From Acidobacteriota bacterium (lineage in GTDB: Bacteria > Acidobacteriota > Thermoanaerobaculia > Multivoradales > JAHEKO01), in contig JAOTUP010000081.1 in the NCBI GenBank assembly GCA_029863825.1, positions 1 through 7,552 of the forward strand: a stretch of 7,552 nt of DNA. Direction: 5' to 3'. Shown one piece after another: positions 1-5,333 of the stretch (the stretch's first letter is position 1; each line of letters starts with the position of its first letter). The translations under genes and the position numbers were made by a program. The notes below the pieces were generated by a model. The model saw only the letters and a list, made by a program, of their open reading frames with translations. It did not search any database and had not been told where the DNA came from.

Positions 1-749
1 TTGCGGTGATCAATCGCACCGACCGGCGGCGTGTCGTCACCGTGACCGCTGATGTCGAGGAAGAGGGGACGAACGCCAACGAGATCAACCAGGATCTCCG
101 GCAATCCGTGCTGCCCCGTCTGGCGCGAGACTTTCCGGGCCTCACCTTCGACTTCGAAGGCGAGCAGCGAGAGCAGAGCGAAGCGATGGGAAGTCTCGGC
201 GTCAACTTCATCGTCGCCCAGTTCGCGATCTTCGCGCTCCTCGCCATTCCTTTTCGCTCCTACTCGCAGCCGCTCATCATCATGTCGGCGATCCCCTTCG
301 GCCTTATCGGCGCGGTGCTCGGGCACATCATCATGGGGCTCGATCTGACGCTGTTGTCGATGTTCGGGATGGTGGCGCTGACCGGTGTCGTGGTCAATGA
401 CTCGCTCATCATGATCGATCTCATCAATCGAGAGCGCGCCGCCGGCGTGTCGCTCGATCAGGCCATTCGCGACTCCGGCATGCGTCGCTTTCGCCCGATC
501 CTGCTGACCACGGCGACGACGTTTCTCGGCCTGTCGCCGATGATTCTCGAAACCAGCCTGCAGGCCAGGTTCCTGGTGCCGATGGCCGTGAGCCTGGGCT
601 TCGGCATCGTCTTCGCCACCGCCATCACGCTCATTCTGATCCCGACCCTGTACCGGGTTCTCGAGGATGTGAAAGCGTTGCTCGGTGTCGGTCCGACTCA
701 CGGTGACGTGGCGTCGATATCATCGACCGCAGAGGTGACCGAATCGTAG
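1..749 (+). CDS. RND multidrug efflux permease, C-terminal part (5' end outside window)
   Basis: This is the last 248 or so residues of an inner-membrane resistance-nodulation-division permease (AcrB/MexB-like HAE family), a proton-driven drug exporter that works as a trimer with a periplasmic adaptor and an outer-membrane channel. The open frame runs in from the left edge with no stop; the GTG at position 6 is internal. The visible part starts in the second periplasmic porter region (NRTDRRRVVTVTADV), followed by the usual Glu/Gln-rich linker (FEGEQREQSEAMGSLG). It continues with TM8 to TM12: hydrophobic runs near VNFIVAQFAIFALLAIPF, IPFGLIGAVLG, FGMVALTGVVVNDSLIMID, RPILLTTATTFLGLSPM and LVPMAVSLGFGIVFATAITLILIP. 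The GVVVNDSLIMID stretch is the family's TM10 signature (usually GVVVNNSIxxxD). The end is a short hydrophilic tail, so the gene looks intact at its 3' end. The proton-relay aspartates of TM4 lie outside the window. The drug range cannot be inferred. The next gene begins 39 bases downstream on the same strand. Confidence 0.95.
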   Translation, partial: AVINRTDRRRVVTVTADVEEEGTNANEINQDLRQSVLPRLARDFPGLTFDFEGEQREQSEAMGSLGVNFIVAQFAIFALLAIPFRSYSQPLIIMSAIPFGLIGAVLGHIIMGLDLTLLSMFGMVALTGVVVNDSLIMIDLINRERAAGVSLDQAIRDSGMRRFRPILLTTATTFLGLSPMILETSLQARFLVPMAVSLGFGIVFATAITLILIPTLYRVLEDVKALLGVGPTHGDVASISSTAEVTES

Positions 750-751
750 GA

Positions 752-778
752 TTCCTCGAGGCAACGTCGCTCGAGGGA
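752..778 (+). promoter_or_regulatory. Intercistronic hairpin that buries the Shine-Dalgarno of the next gene
   Basis: CCTCGAG (754-760) and CTCGAGG (770-776) are perfect inverted arms around a 9-base loop. A G-U pair (753/777) and a U-A pair (752/778) extend the RNA stem to 9 pairs. The likely Shine-Dalgarno AGGGA (774-778), 10 bases before the ATG at 789, lies entirely in the 3' arm. There is no T-run after the stem, so it is not a classical terminator. A second, weaker inverted repeat, GAATC-GTAG-GATTC (741-754), overlaps the RND stop codon and shares base 754 with this stem, so the two could compete. The pairing is seen directly; translational control or 3'-end protection of the RND message is inference. 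Confidence 0.5.
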
Positions 779-788
779 ACACCAGCCG

Positions 789-1583
789 ATGCCTGAGATC
801 GAGCTCGACGGCCTGTCGATTCATTACGACGTCCTCGGTGAGGGCGAGCCGATCGCGTTCTTGAACGGCGTCATGATGACTGCCCAGTCCTGGGTACTCC
901 AGACGTCGATGTTCCGGCAGCGGTACCGCTGCGTGATGCACGATTTTCGCGGCCAGCTCTTGAGCTCGAAACCGACAACGCCGTGGTCGATGGAGGACCA
1001 CGTCGAGGACTTCCGCGCCGTCGTCGACGCCCTGGAGATCGAGCGCTTTCACGTCGTGGGCACATCGTACGGCGGCGAGGTGGGAATGCTCTTCGCTGCC
1101 GCCTATCCCGAGCGGGTCAAGAGCCTTTCTCTCATCTCCTGTGTCTCGCGGGTGGATCCAGAACTGGAAGCGGCCGTGGCTGGCTGGCGGGATGCGGCGC
1201 TCGAAGCGCCGGAGACGCTGTGTCGGGTGTCACTGCCGTTCAATTTCTCACCGTCATTCATCGCCGCTCATGCGGACGTCCTGGCACAGGGCGAGGCGCG
1301 CCTGGCCGGTTGCCCGCCGGCGTTTTTCGATGCGTTCGCGCGCCTCATCGACGCGTTTCAACGACTGGATGCGACCGAGGCTCTGGCTCACATTACGTGT
1401 CCGACTCTGGTTGTCGTCGGCGAGCTCGATGCGCTGAAACCGCCGCGCTGCAGCCGCGAGATCGCTGATCGCATCTCGACCTCCGAGCTCCTGCTCGTGC
1501 CCGATGCAGGTCATGCCGTGATTATCGAAAAACCGGAGGAAGTCAACGCGGCGCTTCTCGGATTCATCGCCAAGCATGGCTGA
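789..1583 (+). CDS. Alpha/beta-hydrolase fold protein
   Basis: A 264-residue single-domain cytosolic hydrolase of the alpha/beta fold, about the family's usual length, with no signal peptide or membrane segment. The catalytic triad can be read: the nucleophile elbow GTSYGG gives Ser93, GELDALKP gives Asp214, and DAGHAV gives His242. The helical cap lies at about residues 125-195. The oxyanion segment reads FLNGVMMTAQSW, with NG where most members have HG, and the loop usually reading RGHGxS is RGQLLSSKP. These changes suggest a distinct subfamily but leave the triad complete. The reaction is probably ester, lactone, thioester or C-C bond hydrolysis; the substrate cannot be inferred. The ATG was chosen because the family's N-terminal strand (IELDGLSIHYDVLGEGEP) begins right after it and AGGGA lies 10 bases upstream, inside a hairpin. 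It sits 39 bases after the RND gene and 97 before the pirin gene, so it may be cotranscribed with the pump. Confidence 0.9.
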   Translation: MPEIELDGLSIHYDVLGEGEPIAFLNGVMMTAQSWVLQTSMFRQRYRCVMHDFRGQLLSSKPTTPWSMEDHVEDFRAVVDALEIERFHVVGTSYGGEVGMLFAAAYPERVKSLSLISCVSRVDPELEAAVAGWRDAALEAPETLCRVSLPFNFSPSFIAAHADVLAQGEARLAGCPPAFFDAFARLIDAFQRLDATEALAHITCPTLVVVGELDALKPPRCSREIADRISTSELLLVPDAGHAVIIEKPEEVNAALLGFIAKHG

Positions 1584-1619
1584 GGACTCGGCCGCCCACC
1601 GAGGGATGGTCCGCAATGG

Positions 1620-1637
1620 CGCTCCCGATCGGGCGCG
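1620..1637. promoter_or_regulatory. Palindrome upstream of the pirin gene, possible operator
   Basis: CGCTCCCGATCGGGCGCG is a dyad with 8 of 9 base pairs symmetric about the 1628/1629 boundary; the core CCCGATCGGG (1624-1633) is perfect and only 1623/1634 breaks the symmetry. It lies 44 bases before the pirin start in a 97-base gap. There is no T-run, so it is not an intrinsic terminator. An operator role is inference, since short G+C-rich palindromes also occur by chance. I found no convincing -35/-10 pair around it. Confidence 0.3.
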
Positions 1638-1654
1638 GATTCCTGTAGATTGAG

Positions 1655-1665
1655 GTTCGACGAAC
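1655..1665. promoter_or_regulatory. GTTCG-A-CGAAC palindrome, copy 1 of a shared motif
   Basis: GTTCGACGAAC is a perfect 5+1+5 inverted repeat that ends 15 bases before the pirin start codon, immediately 5' of the AGGAGG ribosome binding site. The same arms (GTTCG-G-CGAAC) recur at 3673-3683, upstream of the solute-binding protein gene, and I found no third copy. This suggests a common operator or an RNA element near the translation start. The repeat is seen directly; the regulatory role is inference, and I do not recognise it as the site of a known regulator. Confidence 0.4.
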
Positions 1666-1669
1666 GACC

Positions 1670-1675
1670 AGGAGG
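1670..1675 (+). promoter_or_regulatory. Consensus ribosome binding site of the pirin gene
   Basis: AGGAGG is a perfect Shine-Dalgarno core, 5 bases before the ATG at 1681. It fixes that start over the other in-frame candidates and is the strongest ribosome binding site in the window. Confidence 0.8.
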
Positions 1676-1680
1676 CGCGG

Positions 1681-2607
1681 ATGTCGATCCGACCCATCAA
1701 GCGGCTCATCAAGGCAAAGCCCACTGTGGAGGGTGCGGGGGTGCATCTTCACCGGGCTTTCGGGTTCGGAAACACCGGCGACTTCGATCCCTTCCTGCTG
1801 TTCGACGATTTCCGCAACGATCGACCCAGCGACTACATCGCCGGCTTCCCCTGGCATCCGCACCGCGGCATCGAGACCATCACCTACGTGCTCTCCGGCG
1901 AAGTCGACCACGGTGACAGTCTGGGGAATACGGGTGTTCTCGAGGCGGGTGACGTCCAGTGGATGACCGCAGGAAGCGGCATCATTCATCAGGAGATGCC
2001 GCGAGGAGACAAGAACGGGAAGATGCACGGCTTTCAGCTGTGGGCCAACCTGCCGTCGTCGCTGAAGATGACGGCGCCGCGCTATCAGGACGTCGGATCG
2101 GCCGATATTCCCGAGGTCACCGAAGATGACGGCACCAGGGTGCGGGTGATTTGCGGATCGGTCTGGGGCGCGACAGGACCGGTCGACGGGATTGCGGCCG
2201 AGCCTCACTACATCGATGTGTCGGTGCCGCCAGGACAACGCAGGAGCATTCCAGTCGAGACGACACGGCATGCGTTCGCCTACGTGTTCGCCGGTTCCGG
2301 GAGATTCTGCAACGCGTCGGAGCCATTGGGTGTGCCGACGGAGGGCGTCGGATGGGCCGATACGTCCTTGTCAACGGAGACCGACAATCGCTCCCTGGTG
2401 CTCTTCGACCGCGGCGATGAGGTCACGGTCCAGGCGGGCGAGTCGGGCATTCGCTTTCTTCTCGTGTCAGGCAAGCCGATCGAGGAGCCGGTGGCTTGGT
2501 ACGGGCCTATCGTGATGAACACGCAGGACGAGCTGCGCCGGGCGTTCGCCGAGTACCAGGCAGGGACGTTCCTGAAGCACGAGCGCGAGGGCCTCGGGAA
2601 CGGGTGA
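1681..2607 (+). CDS. Pirin family protein (bicupin metalloprotein)
   Basis: A 308-residue protein with the two-cupin architecture of pirins, at the family's usual length or slightly above. The N-terminal cupin carries the four metal ligands: FPWHPHRGIETITY gives His59 and His61, and GSGIIHQEMP gives His103 and Glu105. These match human pirin His56, His58, His101 and Glu103. Other pirin marks are FDPFLLFDDF (about 35-44), HGDSLGN (77-83), DVQWMTAGSG (91-100) and the GFQLWANLP segment (117-125). The C-terminal cupin (about 180-300) has HAFAYVFAGSG and the closing QAGESGIRFLLVSGKPIEEP; as in other pirins it shows no metal site. Some bacterial pirins (E. coli YhhW) have quercetin 2,3-dioxygenase activity and others bind metabolic enzymes, so the real substrate here is open. 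The protein is cytosolic. AGGAGG lies 5 bases before the ATG. The gene sits between two alpha/beta hydrolases, 21 bases ahead of the second, which suggests an operon and possibly consecutive steps on one small molecule. Confidence 0.95.
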   Translation: MSIRPIKRLIKAKPTVEGAGVHLHRAFGFGNTGDFDPFLLFDDFRNDRPSDYIAGFPWHPHRGIETITYVLSGEVDHGDSLGNTGVLEAGDVQWMTAGSGIIHQEMPRGDKNGKMHGFQLWANLPSSLKMTAPRYQDVGSADIPEVTEDDGTRVRVICGSVWGATGPVDGIAAEPHYIDVSVPPGQRRSIPVETTRHAFAYVFAGSGRFCNASEPLGVPTEGVGWADTSLSTETDNRSLVLFDRGDEVTVQAGESGIRFLLVSGKPIEEPVAWYGPIVMNTQDELRRAFAEYQAGTFLKHEREGLGNG

Positions 2608-2628
2608 CCGACCTCGCAGAGTGTGAAC

Positions 2629-3420
2629 ATGCCGACAATTCGACGCCCCGACGCGACCGTCGCCTATGACGTGGTCGGTTCGGGCCCGCCGGTCATCCTC
2701 GGGCACAGTCTCTTCTGTACTCGCAGCATGTGGCGTGAGGTGGTCTTGCGGCTCCAGGATGAGTATCAGTTCGTCAACGTCGAGCTCCGAGGGCATGGCG
2801 AGTCGACTGCCGAGGCAGCATTCACCCTGTCGGATCTGGTCGACGACTGGCTGGCGATCATGGATCGCGAGGCGATCGACAAGGCAGTGCTTTGCGGATT
2901 GTCGACCGGTGGCATGACGGCGATGCGGCTGGCGGTACGTGAGCCCGACCGAGTGGCTGGACTTGCTCTCTTCGACACCAACGCCGATCCCGAGCGACCG
3001 CTGGATCGAATCAGATACGCCATCCTGGGATGGGCGTACACGCGCTTCGGCCTGCTGCCGAGAAAGACACTGCTGCGATCCATGTTCTCGCCACAGACCT
3101 TGGTGCAACGGCGCGAGCTCGTTGCAGCGTTTCTCGATGGAATCCAGGACCTCGACCGCGCCCAGCTCGCACATGCGATGAACGCGGTCTTCGGGCGCGG
3201 GCGCGTCGATGTCGGCCGACTGACCCATCCGACCCTTGTTGCGGTCGGGGAGAGCGACATGGCGACCCCCCCGGTGTGTGCCCGCAGGATCGCGCAATTG
3301 ATCGACGGTGCCACTTTGGAGGTGATTCGCTCGGCCGGGCACCTCACGGCCGAGGAGCAGCCCGAGGCAGTTGCGAGCGTGTTGAGGCCGTTTCTCGAGC
3401 GGTGTTTGTCGGCGATGTGA
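2629..3420 (+). CDS. Alpha/beta hydrolase, PcaD (3-oxoadipate enol-lactonase)-like
   Basis: A 263-residue alpha/beta-fold hydrolase, counted from the ATG at 2629. The triad is complete: Ser92 in CGLSTGG, Asp210 in GESDMATPP, and His238 in SAGHLT. The oxyanion loop is LGHSLFCTRSMW, with HS in place of HG, as is common in enol-lactonase-like members. ELRGHGES, FTLSDLVDDWLAIMD and the stretch around ALFDTNADPE also follow the PcaD-type pattern, with the cap at about 122-185. No pca pathway genes are visible, so the activity cannot be taken as 3-oxoadipate enol-lactone hydrolysis; an esterase or another lactonase is equally possible. A GTG at 2623 would add two residues, but AGAG at 2618-2621 is better spaced (7 bases) for the ATG. 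It lies 21 bases behind the pirin gene, so cotranscription is likely. It is only distantly similar to the hydrolase at 789-1583, so the pair is not a recent duplication. Confidence 0.9.
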   Translation: MPTIRRPDATVAYDVVGSGPPVILGHSLFCTRSMWREVVLRLQDEYQFVNVELRGHGESTAEAAFTLSDLVDDWLAIMDREAIDKAVLCGLSTGGMTAMRLAVREPDRVAGLALFDTNADPERPLDRIRYAILGWAYTRFGLLPRKTLLRSMFSPQTLVQRRELVAAFLDGIQDLDRAQLAHAMNAVFGRGRVDVGRLTHPTLVAVGESDMATPPVCARRIAQLIDGATLEVIRSAGHLTAEEQPEAVASVLRPFLERCLSAM

Positions 3421-3734
3421 CGGACATGCGGGCGTCGTGGTGCTGCCGTGGAACACTCCGGAGGGACTATTGGTGACGCCGCGGAGCCGCCAAGTTCGCC
3501 CTACTTCGAGTGTGCTTCCGAGGCTGTTTGGGGTGGCCCAACTGGCGAATGGCGGTGACGTCCGGAGCCGACCGTGGTCGCCGTTTGCCCAGGAGCGACG
3601 GAAGAACCCGACAAGAGCTCGATAGAAGCACGCAGCGGATCTGTTGTACGCTGAGTAGCGACGCCGCGGTCCGTTCGGCGAACGGCGGCACGATCGGCGC
3701 TTTGGGAGCGTGACCTGAGGAAGAAGGGACGGCA
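3421..3734. other. 314-base gap between hydrolase and solute-binding protein genes
   Basis: I translated this stretch on both strands and recognised no protein fragment, RNA gene or intrinsic terminator. It contains a palindrome at 3671-3685 and a possible but unconvincing 50-codon small reading frame (GTG at 3473, stop ending at 3625, with GGAGGG at 3460-3465). That product would be very Arg-rich, without domain features, and its third codon positions are not strongly G/C-biased. No convincing sigma-70 promoter pair is visible, although the gap probably contains the promoter of the gene at 3735. Confidence 0.6.
3671..3685. promoter_or_regulatory. CCGTTC-GGC-GAACGG palindrome, copy 2 of the shared motif
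   Basis: This is a perfect 15-base dyad with 6-base arms and a 3-base centre. Its core GTTCG-G-CGAAC (3673-3683) has the same arms as the palindrome at 1655-1665. GCCG at 3663-3666 can also pair with CGGC at 3686-3689 across a one-sided four-base bulge, so the transcript could form a longer hairpin. It lies 49 bases before the ATG at 3735. Either an operator dyad or a leader hairpin is possible. The sequence is certain; the function is inference. Confidence 0.4.
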
Positions 3735-5174
3735 ATGACCGCAGACGCGACTCGGCCCGATGCAGCCAGCGTACTCCGTGTTGGCGTGATCTCGACAGTC
3801 CAGAGCCTCAATCCGCTGCAGGCGCAAGATTTTGTCAGCGCCATGGTCGTGGCGCAGATCTTCGACACCCCGTATGCCCGGCCGATGCCGGATCGCGACC
3901 CGCAGCCCTTGCTTTTCAGCGAGCCTCTCGCTGCCGACGCCGACGGTCGCGTCATGTCTGCACCAATTCGTGACGGGGTCCGCTTCTCGGACGGCACCGC
4001 GATGACGGCGGCGCATGTCGCCGGGTCGTTGAAGAAGGCGGCGCCCTTTCGCGAGCACGCGGATGTCGACGCCGACGGAGCGCGCGTGGTGTTTCGCATA
4101 AAGCGGCCCAACGCGCGTTTCGACCTGGTACTCACGCAAGCGTATGCCTCTGTCGTTCTCGAGAAAGGCGGGAAGCTCCTCGGCACGGGTGCCTACGTCG
4201 CGACTCCGGATGCCACGGCCGAGCGGCTGCGGCTGGTGCGCAATCCTCACCACGTGCCGGCGCCGAAGATCGAGGAAGTCGTTTTCGTGTGCTATCCACC
4301 GGAAGACGGTCAGCCGAAAGCTCTGGTTGCAGCCCTGGAGCGCGGCGAAGTCGATTTCTCCAACGTACTTCAACGCAAAGACGTCACCCAGCTGCAAAAG
4401 GTCCGCAAGTACTTCGAGCTCGGCAACTCCACGGCGATGCTGTACTTCAACACCGAGCGCCCGGCGTTGCAGGACGTCAGGGTCCGCCGGGCGATCGCGC
4501 ACTCGATCGACAGGATGGAGCTGGCTGCGATCTCGCATGCCAATACCCTGGCCCATACAGCGGGCAGCATCCTGCCGCCGATGATGGGCCGCTACAAGGA
4601 CGGCATTCGTCACGATTCGGCGAAAGCCGCCGCGTTGCTAGAGGAGGCTGATTCGCCGCCGCAGCGCCTGAGACTGCTTTTGATGTTCGGGCCGCGACCC
4701 TATCTTCCGCATCCGCAGCCGACCGCCGAGTACATCGCTGCCAAGCTCGCGACGCTCGGCATCGAGGTGGCGATCGAGCAGGCGCGGGACAGCGAGGAGT
4801 ACTACCAGCGAGTGGCGCAGGGCGATTACGACGTGGCGCTCACCGGATGGATCGCCGATACCGTCGACCCAGCCGATTTTCTCGAGGCGGTCCTGTCGGA
4901 GGACGCGATTCCCAGCCCCGACCGACCGATCTCGATCCATGCGAACCTCGGGCGGTACCGTAACCCGGCTGTCGATGAGGCGCTCGAGCGTTTGCGACAG
5001 GATCCGAGCGAAGCGACTCAACAAGAGCTCCTACGGCTGGCCGGCGACGAGCTTCCAGTCTTCCCCTTGATGTACGGATCGATCGCGTTCGTTCACTCGT
5101 GGAACGTTCGCAACTTCACGCCGCCATTGTTGGGGATCCCCGACTTTTCGACGCTCGAGCTGAGCAGCTTCTGA
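3735..5174 (+). CDS. Family 5 (DppA/OppA-type) solute-binding protein lacking a signal peptide
   Basis: A 479-residue protein of the SBP_bac_5 fold, whose usual members bind peptides, nickel or glycosides in the periplasm for ABC importers. Family marks in order: LRVGV...SLNPL (14-28), RDGVRFSDGTAMTAAHV (79-95), LGTGAYVATPD (149-159), LYFNTERPALQDVRVRRAIA (236-255), QGDYDVALTGWIADTVDPAD (362-381), RYRNPAVDEALERL (407-420) and LPVFPLMYGSIAFV (440-453). Mature-type sequence begins about 13 residues after Met, so there is neither a Sec/Tat signal nor a lipobox. An in-frame TGA at 3711-3713, with no start between it and 3735, rules out a longer form. AAGGGA (3724-3729) lies 5 bases before the ATG. 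No permease or ATPase gene adjoins it. It may therefore work in the cytosol as a ligand sensor or carrier, as the SBP domain of E. coli SgrR does, but no DNA-binding domain is present here. The ligand is unknown. The fold is secure; the role is open. Confidence 0.88.
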   Translation: MTADATRPDAASVLRVGVISTVQSLNPLQAQDFVSAMVVAQIFDTPYARPMPDRDPQPLLFSEPLAADADGRVMSAPIRDGVRFSDGTAMTAAHVAGSLKKAAPFREHADVDADGARVVFRIKRPNARFDLVLTQAYASVVLEKGGKLLGTGAYVATPDATAERLRLVRNPHHVPAPKIEEVVFVCYPPEDGQPKALVAALERGEVDFSNVLQRKDVTQLQKVRKYFELGNSTAMLYFNTERPALQDVRVRRAIAHSIDRMELAAISHANTLAHTAGSILPPMMGRYKDGIRHDSAKAAALLEEADSPPQRLRLLLMFGPRPYLPHPQPTAEYIAAKLATLGIEVAIEQARDSEEYYQRVAQGDYDVALTGWIADTVDPADFLEAVLSEDAIPSPDRPISIHANLGRYRNPAVDEALERLRQDPSEATQQELLRLAGDELPVFPLMYGSIAFVHSWNVRNFTPPLLGIPDFSTLELSSF

Positions 5175-5306
5175 TCAGCGACCGGCGTTGGTGACGGTGA
5201 CCCCCACCTCGAGCTCGCCATCCATGTTCAACTCGGCCGCGCTCCGACGCAGCTGCGAATACTGGAAGGTCGTATAGCTCGAGTCACGGCCGGACGGGAA
5301 GAGGCT
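5175..5306 (-). pseudogene. Relic of a GH3 beta-glucosidase C-terminus (FnIII-like domain junction)
   Basis: Reading the minus strand from 5306 to the TGA at 5177-5175 gives 43 residues that follow the GH3 beta-glucosidase junction between the second sugar-hydrolase domain and the fibronectin-III-like domain. The relic starts SLFPSGRDSSYTTFQYS where the family has LFPFGxGLSYTTFEYS. It ends DGELEVGVTVTNAGR where the family has DGxVxVxVxVTNTGxR. The family would go on with G(D/E)xVVQLYV, but here a stop follows at once. The catalytic domains are absent. In the normally near-invariant PFGxGLSY stretch, several positions have changed (F to S, Y/H to R, G to D, L to S). There is no start codon with a ribosome binding site; the same frame reaches back only to the stop of the minus-strand gene at 5334. 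I read this as the decayed tail of a lost gene. The stop codons of the two flanking genes border it on either side. Confidence 0.65.
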
Positions 5307-5333
5307 CGGACTCGCTGATCGAGAACACCGTCG

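Noticed and set aside
1584..1680. Sigma-70 promoter with TAGATT at 1646-1651 as the -10
   Set aside because: The sequence 17 bases upstream (TCCCGA) is a poor -35 and there is no extended -10, so the match is no better than chance.
1564..2271. Minus-strand frame opposite the pirin gene
   Set aside because: The pirin frame has the metal ligands and a consensus ribosome binding site; the opposite frame has neither a motif nor a plausible start signal.
789..3420. Tandem duplication of the two alpha/beta hydrolases
   Set aside because: They share only the fold-level motifs. The oxyanion, cap and RGHG regions differ, so no recent duplication is supported.
3608..3652. Promoter from CCGACA (3608-3613) or TACGCT (3647-3652)
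   Set aside because: The two elements are too far apart to pair with each other, and neither has a partner at 16-18 bases; not convincing.
2467..3735. Minus-strand frame of 422 codons across the pirin end, second hydrolase and following gap
   Set aside because: It is antisense to two well-supported genes, rich in Arg, Ser and His, with no recognised motif. It is a composition shadow.
3501..4613. Minus-strand frame of 370 codons overlapping the solute-binding protein gene
   Set aside because: It is antisense to a gene with conserved family motifs, and no domain is visible in its translation.
5175..5333. Bidirectional intrinsic terminator between the convergent genes
   Set aside because: Only short stems (CTGATCAG at 5171-5178, CTCG/CGAG around 5311-5323, GGTG/CACC near 5190-5208) were found, none with a T-run on either strand.
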